From positions 1,233,204 to 1,297,203 of the forward strand of contig NZ_KB851200.1 in NCBI RefSeq assembly GCF_000368065.1: a stretch of DNA of 64,000 nucleotides. The letters are read 5' to 3'. The number at the start of each line of letters is the position of its first letter. Positions within the stretch are counted from its first letter, which is position 1. Position numbers and translations under genes: made by a program. The notes under the pieces were generated by a model. The model did not search any database. It worked only from the letters and a program-made list of their open reading frames with translations, and was not told the origin of the DNA. Shown here piece by piece: positions 54,519 through 64,000 of this stretch. This stretch comes from Acinetobacter seifertii. GTDB taxonomy: Bacteria > Pseudomonadota > Gammaproteobacteria > Pseudomonadales > Moraxellaceae.

Positions 54519-56696
54519 TTAAAAACTGAAAGTTGTAGAGAACTGGGCTGTACGTGGATTACCTAAGAATAGATAGTCATCTCCCATAAATGCACCCACA
54601 TCACGCCAATACTTCTTATTAAATAAGTTATCAATATTGAATCTGAATGTCGTGTCATGCCCAGCAAAATTTGTTTTATAGGCAGCACCAATATTAAAGA
54701 CGCTATAGCCACCTACTTTTGCCGTGCCCTCTTTATTTGCATATTTACTGCTACTATATTGCATACCACTCAGTAATCGTAATCCTTCAACAGAAGGTAA
54801 TTTATAAGATAATTGCGCAGTTGCGCGGATTTTCGGCACATTTTGAGTCTGATGGCCTTTGTAGCTGTCAGTATCAATATCAACAAGACGAGATTTGGTA
54901 TAGGTAACACCTGAACTTACATCGAGTGTATCGGTTAAGGCTCCTGTTAAACCTAATTCAATACCTTGATTGTGTTGCTCACCTTGTTCAACAAAATCGA
55001 AAGTTCCATCTGCATTTACTTTGCTATATTGATTATCTTGTTTTAAATCAAAAATAGCTGCTGTTACCAAGAAGTTGCGTATCTGTTGTTTAACTCCAAG
55101 TTCATATTGTTCAGAATTTTTAGGTGATAGAACTTCTAAAGCATTATTAGCAAACCATGGTGCTTCACCACCATCTGATAAACCTTTAGCATATGAAGCA
55201 TAAAGATTAGTTGTAGTAGTTGGGCTATACATGAGCGCTAATTGTGGCAAGAATTTGTTTAAATCCGTATCACGGCTTTGCTGCCCATCTGAATTATAAG
55301 CTTGCTCATCAAGGTGAATAAGTTTCCCACCCAATAAAGTTGACCACTGATCATTAAATTGAACTCGGTCAGATACAGTGAAAGCAGTCTGATCACTCTC
55401 TAAAGCTTTATAGTAATTTCTTAAGTCAATCTGAGCTGGTGAATAATCCTTTGTTTCTTGATAGATATTACCTAATCCGATAGGGTCAAGCTCCATTGAG
55501 TTTGAGTTGTAGCGCTTCAATGTTTTATAAGTATGTTGTACTTCAAAAGCTACCTGATGCTGAATATTGCCAGTCTTGAATTGACCATTTAACCCAGCAG
55601 CAAATTGGCTGGTAATACGTGTATCATCTGGACTACGAAAATCGTAAATACCGTAATTACCATCTTTATCAAAAGTATTATTTTGACAGATTCCATTACT
55701 ATAACAAGCCCATGGAAAAGCGCTGTAATCATCAATCACAACACGGCTTTGAGACGCACTTAAGCTACCATTCCATTGATCATTAAATGCATATTGATAT
55801 TTCAAACTCGCATTTACACTGTTATTTACAACTGGTTTACTCCAAGACTGATAACCCAATAAACGGTCTTGATCTACGTTCGTTGGTACTTCTTGCCCAT
55901 CAAGCAGTTGATAGCCCGGTACAGAGCGTTGGCTTTGACGCTGAGCTTCAATATCAAACAGTAAGTTAGAGCGATCATTAATTTTCCAGTCTAAAGCAAC
56001 TGAACCAAACTCACGCTTACCATTTGCATGATCAACATTTGGGTGAATACTTTCATGCACTAAATTGATTCGATAGCCAAAGTTATCATTTAAAAAGCCG
56101 CCTATATCTGTTGCCAGTGTATAGCCACCTTCTGAATTTGCATCGACCGTAATATTTTTAACATCGGCAGGTCTTTTGGTCACGTAGTTAACCACACCAC
56201 CGGGTGTCGACATTCCACTTTGAATCGCAGAAATACCTTTTAAGATTTCAACTTGCTCTTTATTTTCTAAAGCAACATTTTGCTCACCACGTATACTATG
56301 ACCATTAATGAGATAACTTGAACCTAAATCGAGTGCGAAACCACGAGCGACAAAGTTTGGATAATAGCCAATAGCAGCGTAGCCATCGCCTAGCGATGAA
56401 TCATTTTTAATAACATCGGTGAGTGTTTTTGCGTGCTGATCTGCTAGACGCTCAGAAGTAATGGTTGTAATGGAGGCAGGAACTTTCTTTACATCGCCAG
56501 TTTGAAAACCAGATAGATTAACTTTCTTTGAGGTGTATAGCGCATCACTATTTTGTGTGGCATTCACAGTAATGGTTGGGAGCTGCGAAACCTCCGCTTC
56601 ATTTGCATAAACTACAGAGCTTATAAGTGCAATAGATGAAGCCAATGCTGTTTTAGAGCATGTTATGAAGTAAAGATTTAACGCGCGTCTTTCCAT
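54519..56696 (-). CDS. TonB-dependent siderophore receptor
   Basis: About 725 residues. A signal peptide ends near VVYA before NEAEVSQLPTITVNAT, then the plug domain (DVIKNDSSLGDGYAAIGYYP, FVARGFALD, VEILKGISAIQSG, GGVVNYVTKRP), then a 22-strand barrel ending in FSTTFSF. It belongs to the FhuA/FpvA-like siderophore receptor group; the ligand cannot be told. The ATG at 56696 (MERRALNLYF) has AGGTAA upstream and is preferred over 56723. No synthesis genes are adjacent, so it may take up a foreign siderophore. Confidence 0.88.
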   Translation of the reverse strand: MERRALNLYFITCSKTALASSIALISSVVYANEAEVSQLPTITVNATQNSDALYTSKKVNLSGFQTGDVKKVPASITTITSERLADQHAKTLTDVIKNDSSLGDGYAAIGYYPNFVARGFALDLGSSYLINGHSIRGEQNVALENKEQVEILKGISAIQSGMSTPGGVVNYVTKRPADVKNITVDANSEGGYTLATDIGGFLNDNFGYRINLVHESIHPNVDHANGKREFGSVALDWKINDRSNLLFDIEAQRQSQRSVPGYQLLDGQEVPTNVDQDRLLGYQSWSKPVVNNSVNASLKYQYAFNDQWNGSLSASQSRVVIDDYSAFPWACYSNGICQNNTFDKDGNYGIYDFRSPDDTRITSQFAAGLNGQFKTGNIQHQVAFEVQHTYKTLKRYNSNSMELDPIGLGNIYQETKDYSPAQIDLRNYYKALESDQTAFTVSDRVQFNDQWSTLLGGKLIHLDEQAYNSDGQQSRDTDLNKFLPQLALMYSPTTTTNLYASYAKGLSDGGEAPWFANNALEVLSPKNSEQYELGVKQQIRNFLVTAAIFDLKQDNQYSKVNADGTFDFVEQGEQHNQGIELGLTGALTDTLDVSSGVTYTKSRLVDIDTDSYKGHQTQNVPKIRATAQLSYKLPSVEGLRLLSGMQYSSSKYANKEGTAKVGGYSVFNIGAAYKTNFAGHDTTFRFNIDNLFNKKYWRDVGAFMGDDYLFLGNPRTAQFSTTFSF

Positions 56697-57246
56697 TGAA
56701 TAGTTACCTGCCATAGCGAGCATAATTTATAAAGCTAAAAAACGGTTATATGCCCTATTTTTCAGCCACGCAAGAATACAGGCACCCATATTGAGAAACA
56801 ACACATTCTGTATTTTTTCGATTAAGTGAATTTGATGCAACTTTTATGCACTTACTTATCAATATATAAATTTCTTTTATTTTCTTTGAAATTGAGGTTA
56901 TAACTTTTTAAGTATTACAAAATAGCAAAAATGAAACTAAGCTCAAAACTAGAGGAGTCAGGAGAAATTTAACAATAGATATATTTTTAAAATTAGCTCA
57001 ATGATTTTAAATGCAATTCATTATCAAATTGAATGAAAGGAAATGTTCGATCATTGGTTAATTTATCTTTAAATCGAACAAAAGGACGTAATTTTACTAG
57101 AATCGAATTTTAAAATTAGAAAAAATGAATGGTTAGGAATTTTAAGGAAGTGCTCAAGGTCGAGTGATTTTTAATGTTTCATTCTATTTTCTGTATAGCA
57201 TACCTAAAAAATTCCTAGTTTTTGTCTACAAAACGATGGAATAAAT
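56697..57246. other. Divergent promoter region
   Basis: About 550 AT-rich bases between the receptor and a permease gene. It must hold both promoters. I looked for a Fur box for the receptor and found no convincing one. No gene is visible. Confidence 0.5.
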
Positions 57247-58533
57247 ATGACATATACTCAGGAAGAAAAACGTAGCCGGATACGTGGGATTGTAGGCGCA
57301 GCCTCTGGTAATTTAGTTGAATGGTTCGACTTTTATATCTATGCAGTATTTGCTGCCTACTTTACTCAAGCCCTAACCGCACCAGATATGGATAGTACGA
57401 CTAAGTCTATCTATGTTTGGGGTGTGTTTGCTGCAAGTTTCTTTATGCGTCCGATTGGTAGTTGGGTATTTGGACGCATCGCAGACCGACATGGTCGAAA
57501 AAAGTCGATGATTATCTCAATCTGTTTGATGGCCCTAAGCTCATTTTTGTTTGCAGCTTTGCCAACTTATGACCAAGTTGGTTTATTTGCACCCTTTCTT
57601 TTACTTGTAGTGCGATTACTTCAAGGCTTATCGGTTGGTGGCGAGTATGGTGCAGTTGCAACTTATATGAGTGAACTAGGCTTAAAAGGTCAGCGTGGTT
57701 TTTACTCGTCTTTCCAGTATGTCACCCTCTCTGGTGGTCAGTTACTCGCAAGCTTACTTGGCGTTATTTTGTTGGCATTTTTAAGTGAGCAACAATTACA
57801 TGACGGCGGTTGGCGTATTCCATTTGTGATTGGTGGTATCGCGGCAATTTTATCTTTACTTGCTCGTAGTCGTTTAGAAGAAACACTTTCTCATCAAGAT
57901 AGTGAGCGTAAAGAGTCTGGTAGCTTAAGAGAACTCTTTAAAAAGCATTGGAAAACCTTTTTATTGGTGGTCGGATACACTTCTGCTGGTTCATTAACGT
58001 TTTATGTAGAAACTGTTTATTCAAAAACTTATTTGACCAATTTAGGGATGGATGGAAAAACCGTTGGTTATATCATGACCTTCGCGCTATTTGTCTATAT
58101 GTGTGCTCAACCTGTATTTGGTGCAATATCCGATCGTATTGGGCGCCGCTCTTCAATGTTGGCATTTAGCTTATTGTCCGCCATATTTATCTATCCAGTC
58201 ATGGTGGTCGGGATGCGAGCCAATATTGACTCTCCGATTATTATTGCCCTCCTACTCATCTTTATGATGATGTTACTCAGTTTCTATACCTCTATTAGTG
58301 GTTTGGTAAAAGCTGAAATGTTCCCACCTCATGTACGAGCTTTAGGCGTAGGTTTTTCGTATGCAGTAGGTAATGCGCTGTTTGGTGGTTCTGCACCTTC
58401 AGTTGCCTTACAGTTCAAAGCTGCTGGAATTGAAAATACTTTCTTTATTTACGTCATTGTCATGCTGATTATCTGTTTCTTATGTAGCCTTGCGCTTCCG
58501 AAAAATCCAGATTATTTAGAACATGATCACTAA
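57247..58533 (+). CDS. MHS-family MFS permease, KgtP-like
   Basis: A 428-residue 12-segment symporter of the metabolite:H+ family. The first part has AASGNLVEWFDFYIYAVFAA and the loop GRIADRHGRKKSM; later LLQGLSVGGEYGAVATYMSE is diagnostic. It resembles alpha-ketoglutarate permease KgtP, but relatives also carry citrate, shikimate or other acids, so the substrate is open. A terminator follows. Confidence 0.86.
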   Translation: MTYTQEEKRSRIRGIVGAASGNLVEWFDFYIYAVFAAYFTQALTAPDMDSTTKSIYVWGVFAASFFMRPIGSWVFGRIADRHGRKKSMIISICLMALSSFLFAALPTYDQVGLFAPFLLLVVRLLQGLSVGGEYGAVATYMSELGLKGQRGFYSSFQYVTLSGGQLLASLLGVILLAFLSEQQLHDGGWRIPFVIGGIAAILSLLARSRLEETLSHQDSERKESGSLRELFKKHWKTFLLVVGYTSAGSLTFYVETVYSKTYLTNLGMDGKTVGYIMTFALFVYMCAQPVFGAISDRIGRRSSMLAFSLLSAIFIYPVMVVGMRANIDSPIIIALLLIFMMMLLSFYTSISGLVKAEMFPPHVRALGVGFSYAVGNALFGGSAPSVALQFKAAGIENTFFIYVIVMLIICFLCSLALPKNPDYLEHDH

Positions 58534-58546
58534 AAACTAAAAGTTA

Positions 58547-58586
58547 GATATTCTTCTAGAGCTTTTTTTAGAAGAATATCTTTTTA
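58547..58586 (+). terminator. Terminator of the MHS permease gene
   Basis: AGATATTCTTCTA ... TAGAAGAATATCTTTTT: a long stem followed by five T's. Confidence 0.82.
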
Positions 58587-58716
58587 AAATAATAAGAAAT
58601 TCATTTTTGTTCTGTATCTTATAACTACTTAGTACAACGCACCTGCTTAATTCATTGGCAATTTTGAGTTTGATGCTGCTGATCTATATAAATCAATTTT
58701 TTTGATGGGATAAAAA

Positions 58717-60063
58717 ATGGAAAACGAAAAATCCCCTTTACCTGAAAGTATTATTCAAGTTACCTTCTGGCAAGCCTTCTTATTTTGGCTCAAGCTCGGC
58801 TTTATTAGCTTTGGGGGGCCAGCTGGACAAATCGCTGTAATGCATCAGGAACTCGTTGAACAAAAGCGCTGGATATCTGAAAAAAGATTTTTACATGCAC
58901 TGAACTACTGCATGTTGTTACCCGGTCCTGAAGCACAGCAATTAGCAACCTACATTGGTTGGCTCATGCACAGAACTGCTGGAGGATTAGTCGCAGGCAT
59001 TCTATTTGTACTACCGTCTTTATTTATTTTAATTGGGCTGTCTTGGGTCTATATAAAATTTGGAGATGTTCCGGTTATTGCGGGTATTTTTTACGGGATT
59101 AAACCTGCCGTCACCGCAATTGTTTTCCATGCAACTTACCGTATAGGCAGTCGTTCACTTAAAAATAGATTTTTATGGCTCGTCGCAATTGCTGCGTTTC
59201 TTGCCATTTTTGTCTTAAAACTTCCTTTCCCGCTTATTGTTTTATCAGCAGGCATTGCAGGTTATTTAGTTAGTAAAAAGTACCCAGAACTATTTTCCTC
59301 AACAGCTGGGCATAAAGTCAGTCAAAAAGATTATGGCCCAGCATTTATTGATGATGATACCCCGACACCAGAGCATGCTAAATTCCATTGGTTACGGTTA
59401 GCTAAAATTATTTTTATGGCTATCGTTTTATGGTTATTGCCAATTTTAGCTTTAGGCGCATATTTTGGATGGCATCATTCTTATACTCAAATGGCATGGT
59501 TTTTTACTAAAGCTGCATTACTCACTTTTGGAGGCGCTTACGCGGTTTTACCTTATGTCTATCAAGGGGCTGTGAATCATTTTGGGTGGCTTTCACCTAC
59601 GCAAATGATTGATGGTTTAGCGTTAGGTGAAACTACACCCGGTCCACTGATTATGGTGGTTGCCTTTGTTGGTTTTTTAGGAGGTGTTAATCATTCATTA
59701 CTTGGGCCCGAGCATCTATTTTTTGCTGGAGCGCTCGGTGCTGTCATTGTGACTTGGTTTACCTTTCTCTTTTCATTTGTATTTATTTTTGCAGGTGGCC
59801 CTTTTATTGAATCTACTCATAATGAAATTAAATTTACGGCACCACTCACTGCGATTACCGCGGCTGTGGTCGGTGTCATTTTAAATCTAGCATTATTTTT
59901 TAGTTATCACGTGCTATGGCCACACGGTTTTTCTGGTCACTTTGATGTTGTCGCTGCGATCATTACTGTGGCTGCATTTATTGCCTTATTCCGCTTTAAC
60001 ATTAATGTACTCTATGTCATTTTTGCATCAGCACTAATTGGTTTAGGTATTTATCTTTTATAA
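58717..60063 (+). CDS. chrA: Chromate transporter ChrA (two-domain form)
   Basis: A 448-residue membrane protein with two homologous CHR halves. The N-terminal half has GFISFGGPAGQIAVMH and LNYCMLLPGPEAQQLATYIG; the C-terminal half has LLTFGGAYAVLPYVYQGAV and LALGETTPGPLIMVVAFVG. This long form pumps chromate out and gives resistance. No chrB-like regulator is next to it; an AraC gene lies convergent. Confidence 0.92.
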   Translation: MENEKSPLPESIIQVTFWQAFLFWLKLGFISFGGPAGQIAVMHQELVEQKRWISEKRFLHALNYCMLLPGPEAQQLATYIGWLMHRTAGGLVAGILFVLPSLFILIGLSWVYIKFGDVPVIAGIFYGIKPAVTAIVFHATYRIGSRSLKNRFLWLVAIAAFLAIFVLKLPFPLIVLSAGIAGYLVSKKYPELFSSTAGHKVSQKDYGPAFIDDDTPTPEHAKFHWLRLAKIIFMAIVLWLLPILALGAYFGWHHSYTQMAWFFTKAALLTFGGAYAVLPYVYQGAVNHFGWLSPTQMIDGLALGETTPGPLIMVVAFVGFLGGVNHSLLGPEHLFFAGALGAVIVTWFTFLFSFVFIFAGGPFIESTHNEIKFTAPLTAITAAVVGVILNLALFFSYHVLWPHGFSGHFDVVAAIITVAAFIALFRFNINVLYVIFASALIGLGIYLL

Positions 60064-60081
60064 AAATGAGTCATGGGTCTT

Positions 60082-60936
60082 TTAACGTAATTGTGAAGGA
60101 CTCATGCCATAAAACTGTTTAAAGCGATGGCTTAAATGACTCGCTGAACTAAACCCACAAACTAGGGCAATATCTTGTAAAGAAAGCTGAGATGACTGAA
60201 TTAGCCCTTTTGCCTTAGTTAAACGTCTTTGCATGACATATTGGTGAGGCGCCATATTCATGGACTGTTTAAACATATGAGCAAAATGGTATTCGCTTAA
60301 ATTCACAACATTTGCCAAGTCTGACAAAGCGAGCGCCTGACCTAGATGATCTTCAATCCATTCTTGAATATATTTGAGTTTATGAGGTGCCAGTCCGCCT
60401 TTAATGGCAGGCTGTTGCCATTGAACACTACTGTATCTTCGAATTAAATGATTCAACAACAAACTTGCTGTTGTACTCATTTGTAAATGGTTTGAAGAAT
60501 CTTGCCAATCACAATCTAGTAAGAAGAACTGATAAAGTGCTCGAATCCGTTCATCATCACTAAATGCAACTTCGTTTAGTTGAATTTGATTCGGTTCTTT
60601 GTCCCATATTTTTTCGGCAACATCACGCAAATGTTGGTCGGTATAATACAAGTGAACGAATTTAAGCCCACCACGTATGTCCCAAGTAGACTCCTGATGT
60701 TCAGGCAACAAACAAAAACGACCCGGCCCACCGCCGTTTTTCCAGCCTGCAGGGGTTTTTTGATAGCTTTCATAGCCATCTTGAATATACAGACTTAGAG
60801 TGTGATGATCGCTACAGACACTTACACGATCTTGCTGATTAGACCAAAATGCAAGTTGCATATTTTCATCAAGCACCACAGTTTCGTGAAGCTTGGCTTT
60901 AGATTGCTGTAGCTGTTCTAAAGTTTGATAGGCCAT
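60082..60936 (-). CDS. AraC-family regulator
   Basis: A 284-residue regulator with an N-terminal cupin-like half and a C-terminal double helix-turn-helix (ALSDLANVVNLSEYHFAHMF, ALVCGFSSASHLSHRFKQFY). It is divergent from a DMT exporter gene, which it may control. Target and ligand are unknown. Confidence 0.87.
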   Translation of the reverse strand: MAYQTLEQLQQSKAKLHETVVLDENMQLAFWSNQQDRVSVCSDHHTLSLYIQDGYESYQKTPAGWKNGGGPGRFCLLPEHQESTWDIRGGLKFVHLYYTDQHLRDVAEKIWDKEPNQIQLNEVAFSDDERIRALYQFFLLDCDWQDSSNHLQMSTTASLLLNHLIRRYSSVQWQQPAIKGGLAPHKLKYIQEWIEDHLGQALALSDLANVVNLSEYHFAHMFKQSMNMAPHQYVMQRRLTKAKGLIQSSQLSLQDIALVCGFSSASHLSHRFKQFYGMSPSQLR

Positions 60937-61102
60937 GCAAAATTAAAACGAATATCATTGGGCTTAAGTTAACCATATTCAGCAAAATTCAGCTAGTTCA
61001 GTTATATAAAAAGCGCAAGATCTTGCATGTATAACACAAGAATATATACGTGAAAAATGAAGCATTCCTAGATACTTAAGCTTGGTAATCGAGGATGAAG
61101 TT

Positions 61103-62020
61103 ATGAATATTTTACTCTATGTTGCGGTGGTGTTGATTTGGGGAACAACATGGATTGGAATTGCCGTTCAAAGCCACTATGCAACACCCGTTGTCGCAAT
61201 TTTATGGCGTTTTGCCATTTCAGCCTTATTACTGTGGGTTGTTTTACTATTTTCAGGAAAATTACAGCGAATTGCTTTAAAAGATCACTTGTTTTGTATG
61301 CTACAAGGACTCTGTGTTTTCGGCCTAAACTTTATTTGTTTTTATACTGCGGTTAAATATGTAAATAGCGGTTTAGAGTCTGTCATTTTTTCAATGGCTG
61401 TTTTCTTTAATGCCATTAATGCGCTTGTCTTTTTTAAACAGAAACCTTCTCCAAACTTTGCGCCAGCTGCACTTTTGGGTCTAAGTGGTATTGTTCTACT
61501 GTTTTGGCATGACCTGATTAATAGTCAGTTTAATGCGCAGTTATTAATGGGTATTGGGCTATGTGCAATAGGCACTTACGGTTTTTCTTTAGGAAATATG
61601 ATTAGTGTTAGACACCAAAAACGTGGTCTAAATATCTTTTCAACAAACTGTTATGCCATGACTTATGGTGCATTGGTGATGTTAAGTCTAGCTTTATTTA
61701 CAGGACAAGATTTAATGCCACCGATGAATTTCCCATTCTTAAGTTCGGTACTTTACTTGGCTGTTTTTGGTACAGTTATTGGGTTCTCTGCTTATTTTTC
61801 TCTGGTTGGACGAATTGGCGCAGCCAAAGCAGCTTATAGCACGTTGCTCTTCCCTTTAGTTGCTTTAACAGTTTCTACTTTCTTTGAAGGATATGAGTGG
61901 ACTTTAAATGCTGTACTTGGAATTTTATTAATTTTACTTGGCAATTACTTAATGTTTAGTAAGTTAGAAATTGGAAAAAAGTTATTTAATAGTCAAAAAA
62001 GTTGTGAGAAGCAGGCCTAA
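61103..62020 (+). CDS. DMT-superfamily transporter (EamA type)
   Basis: A 305-residue membrane protein with ten helices in two EamA halves (first helix VVLIWGTTWIGIAVQSHYAT; second half with LAVFGTVIGFSAYFSLVGRI). Such proteins export amino acids or other metabolites. The ATG at 61103 has GAGGATGAAG upstream; a longer start at 61082 is less likely. It is divergent from the AraC gene. Substrate unknown. Confidence 0.87.
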   Translation: MNILLYVAVVLIWGTTWIGIAVQSHYATPVVAILWRFAISALLLWVVLLFSGKLQRIALKDHLFCMLQGLCVFGLNFICFYTAVKYVNSGLESVIFSMAVFFNAINALVFFKQKPSPNFAPAALLGLSGIVLLFWHDLINSQFNAQLLMGIGLCAIGTYGFSLGNMISVRHQKRGLNIFSTNCYAMTYGALVMLSLALFTGQDLMPPMNFPFLSSVLYLAVFGTVIGFSAYFSLVGRIGAAKAAYSTLLFPLVALTVSTFFEGYEWTLNAVLGILLILLGNYLMFSKLEIGKKLFNSQKSCEKQA

Positions 62021-62032
62021 GCCTGCTTTTTT
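62009..62032 (+). terminator. Terminator overlapping the transporter stop codon
   Basis: AAGCAGGC-ctaa-GCCTGCTTTTTT: the stop codon TAA lies in the hairpin loop. Confidence 0.82.
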
Positions 62033-62049
62033 ATAAATCATAATTAATT

Positions 62050-63054
62050 TTAACAGCCCGTTTTTAGCAATAACTCGAAATCTTTTAAAGCTGCAGCTGC
62101 TGTAGCTAAAGGCGCAGATGCCCCTCCACTGACCACAAACTCACCCATCTCTTGCGTTAACACTCGTATGCATTTATTAGAACCTTGCAAATGAGCAAAA
62201 GGATGATTTGCTGCAACTAGTCTTAATTCAACACCCGTTTGAATTTGCTGATTTTTAATATGAATAAAACCAACCAAACGAGGAGTTAGATTTTCATTTT
62301 TCCAATCACGTATATGATCGGCAGTTACATGACTGATTCCTTGTCTTGGAATATCTTTAATTTTTATATCAGCTCCCAAAACAGTATTGGCTAGTATTGT
62401 AATTTTAGCAGCGGTATCCCATCCATCTACATCGAAAGAACTGTCAGGTTCCGTAATACCTTTTACTTGAGCTTTTTCAAGAGATTCTGTAAATGCACAT
62501 TCGTGTTGCAACATATCATTCAAAATAAAATTTGTGGTGCCTGTAAACACACCTTCTATTTCTAAAATTTGGCAACCAGCCAAGTTATATTCAAACAAAT
62601 CAACAGTCGGTAAAGCCGCAGCCGTCGCGCCGCTAAAAAATAGTTTTTTATTGTGCTGATGTGCCAAGTTAATTAGTTTTTTACCTTCTACGACTAAAGC
62701 ACCTTTAGATACTGCAATCGCATTCATGTTATGTGTTAAAGCATAATTTAAATAAAATAGGCCTTTTCCACCTGTCACATAATCACTTGGGCCAGTCTCA
62801 ATAATGACATCCGCCTGAACCTGTTGTAAAAACTTTTGTTCAGTGAGACCTGCTCGATATTGTGCTTTATCTAGCCACTTTGAAGCTTGTAAACCATCTT
62901 GGTCAATTAAACCTGAAGATGAATTACAGACACCCACTAAACGGGCATCAACTTGATATTTTTGTTTATAGTATGTCGATCGATTTAAAAGAAGCTCTGC
63001 AATTTGTTGCCCAATCCGTCCAAAACCACAAATTGCCACGTTAACTCGCTTCAT
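62050..63054 (-). CDS. Homoserine-dehydrogenase-like oxidoreductase
   Basis: A 334-residue NAD(P)-binding enzyme: GFGRIGQQIAELLL at the N terminus, then AIAVSKGALVVEGKKL, GVFTGTTNFILNDML and GITEPDSSFDVDGWDTAAK. This is the homoserine dehydrogenase core, which reduces aspartate semialdehyde to homoserine. The C-terminal ACT domain of the ~430-residue Hom proteins is absent, so it is not feedback-controlled in the usual way. It may be a second, specialised copy; the main hom gene is not in this window. Confidence 0.85.
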   Translation of the reverse strand: MKRVNVAICGFGRIGQQIAELLLNRSTYYKQKYQVDARLVGVCNSSSGLIDQDGLQASKWLDKAQYRAGLTEQKFLQQVQADVIIETGPSDYVTGGKGLFYLNYALTHNMNAIAVSKGALVVEGKKLINLAHQHNKKLFFSGATAAALPTVDLFEYNLAGCQILEIEGVFTGTTNFILNDMLQHECAFTESLEKAQVKGITEPDSSFDVDGWDTAAKITILANTVLGADIKIKDIPRQGISHVTADHIRDWKNENLTPRLVGFIHIKNQQIQTGVELRLVAANHPFAHLQGSNKCIRVLTQEMGEFVVSGGASAPLATAAAALKDFELLLKTGC

Positions 63055-63166
63055 ATCGCTTTCTCAAAAATTTATATGATTTAAATCAAAAGTTTCCATA
63101 GACAATTTCAATGCATCATCTCTGGAAACTTTGTATTTATATAGATAAGTTAAAATACTATATCGC

Positions 63167-63958
63167 TCAGATATTTGTTAGATTAACAATCTTAATAACC
63201 ATATAAATTGCGACAGCAAAAACCATTAAAGCAAAGACTTTTTGTACAATCGCAGGTGGAATAAAGAGAATGGCTCGGCGACCTAATAGCATGCCTGCTA
63301 CACATGCGAGAGCAAATGTACTGGTAATGGCGACTGGATAATGAAAACCCTCTGCAATATGCATTACAATACTTATGCCACTAATGAGAAAAATAATCAT
63401 AAGTGAAGTTGCAACAATGCTATGCATATCCAAATTTGTGACTTTTCTAAGCGCTGGTACAATTACAAAGCCACCACCAACACCTAGCATACCAGTTAAA
63501 AGCCCTGCAATAATTCCAATGCCGGCAAGTACACCTCCAGTTTTAAAATTCCAGATAAATCGCCCTGTACTTGGATTGACCTGACACGGCGGGTTATGGA
63601 AATCTGAAACTCGATTACTGATGAGTCGATAACCCACTGTAAACATAACCAAGCTAAACATTAACATGAGCCAGACAGGTGAAATCGTATTGGATATTAA
63701 GATTCCAATATGGGCCATTGGAGTACCAATAATTGCTATCCAGATTGCAGCGCGATAGCGCACAATCTTTTTAAATAAGCCTTCAATAGTCCCAATCAGG
63801 GTAGATAGCGCGACAGCCAGCAAACCAATAGGCGCTGCTTGAGCCACTGTCCAGCCTTGACTTGTCATGAGTGCGGGTACAGCGAGAATACCGCCACCCG
63901 CACCAGTAAGACCAAGTAAAAAGCCAATCACAATGCCTTCAACGACAAGTAGTAACAT
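63167..63958 (-). CDS. TauE/SafE-family membrane permease
   Basis: A 263-residue protein with eight helices in two repeats (GFLLGLTGAGGGILAVPALM and LLTGMLGVGGGFVIVPALRK). This family exports sulfite, sulfoacetate or other small anions. The ATG at 63958 has AGG about nine bases upstream. No partner gene identifies the substrate. Confidence 0.87.
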   Translation of the reverse strand: MLLLVVEGIVIGFLLGLTGAGGGILAVPALMTSQGWTVAQAAPIGLLAVALSTLIGTIEGLFKKIVRYRAAIWIAIIGTPMAHIGILISNTISPVWLMLMFSLVMFTVGYRLISNRVSDFHNPPCQVNPSTGRFIWNFKTGGVLAGIGIIAGLLTGMLGVGGGFVIVPALRKVTNLDMHSIVATSLMIIFLISGISIVMHIAEGFHYPVAITSTFALACVAGMLLGRRAILFIPPAIVQKVFALMVFAVAIYMVIKIVNLTNI

Positions 63959-64000
63959 ATCAAAAGCCTAAAATTGCATATATTTCATTTGCTGTGGACT

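Noticed and set aside
56697..57246. A Fur box before the TonB-dependent receptor
   Set aside because: Stretches such as AATTCATTATCAAATTGAATG are AT-rich but do not fit a 19-base Fur consensus well enough.
1..64000. CRISPR arrays
   Set aside because: No regularly spaced short repeats and no Cas genes were seen; the only exact long repeats are the IS copies.

Overview
The window is AT-rich chromosome of a gammaproteobacterium, almost certainly Acinetobacter and most likely the A. calcoaceticus-baumannii complex. Reasons: AntABC proteins of the Acinetobacter type, an iif-type indole operon next to antABC, Acinetobacter-type prophage genes (DUF4882-like protein, GH108 endolysin, tape-measure start) and overall codon use. 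No rRNA or complete tRNA gene is present.

Region by region. (1) 1-9.5 kb: the end of a catechol-type siderophore locus, with a dimodular NRPS ending in an EntF-like serine module plus thioesterase, a translationally coupled EntS-like exporter, a convergent EntD-like phosphopantetheinyl transferase, and a three-gene membrane operon with a PepSY protein behind AT-rich Fur-like palindromes. (2) 9.6-12.2 kb: molybdate uptake modABC with a clear ModE operator and a short ModE-type regulator. (3) 12.3-25.8 kb: an indole/anthranilate catabolic locus: antABC, an AraC regulator, an iif operon (two-component flavin monooxygenase, SDR, DLH-SnoaL fusion, outer-membrane protein), an OprD-type porin with an aromatic-acid MFS permease, and a second AraC regulator. 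TGCA-N6-GGNTA direct repeats of XylS/AraC type lie before antA, iifA and the porin, so the three units are probably one regulon. (4) 26.1-28.4 kb: D-3-hydroxybutyrate permease and dehydrogenase.

(5) 28.7-44.9 kb: a decayed, rearranged prophage or island placed between the hydroxybutyrate genes and the acetoacetate genes. Its left edge carries a tmRNA 3'-end-like attachment remnant. It holds three copies of one 1309-bp IS3-family element, each with a 3-bp target duplication, and two copies of a 788-bp IS1-family element. It also holds lysis and tail remnants and several families of small signal-peptide-bearing proteins, some duplicated. Removing the IS copies on paper restores the interrupted genes. 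The right-hand IS1 copy has no target duplication and abuts a 3' fragment of scoB; scoA and the 5' half of scoB are gone, so an IS1-linked deletion formed the right edge.

(6) 45.3-64 kb: short-chain fatty acid permease, thiolase, two LysR regulators, another IS3-family element, aspartase, a TonB-dependent receptor, an MHS-family permease, ChrA, an AraC regulator, a DMT exporter, a homoserine-dehydrogenase-like enzyme and a TauE/SafE permease.

The best candidates for something undescribed are the signal-peptide protein families in the island (29.0-31.5 and 37.6-42.4 kb), which look like duplicated, horizontally moved accessory modules, possibly orphan immunity-type genes. The three-promoter operator set linking indole and anthranilate breakdown is the best-supported regulatory observation.
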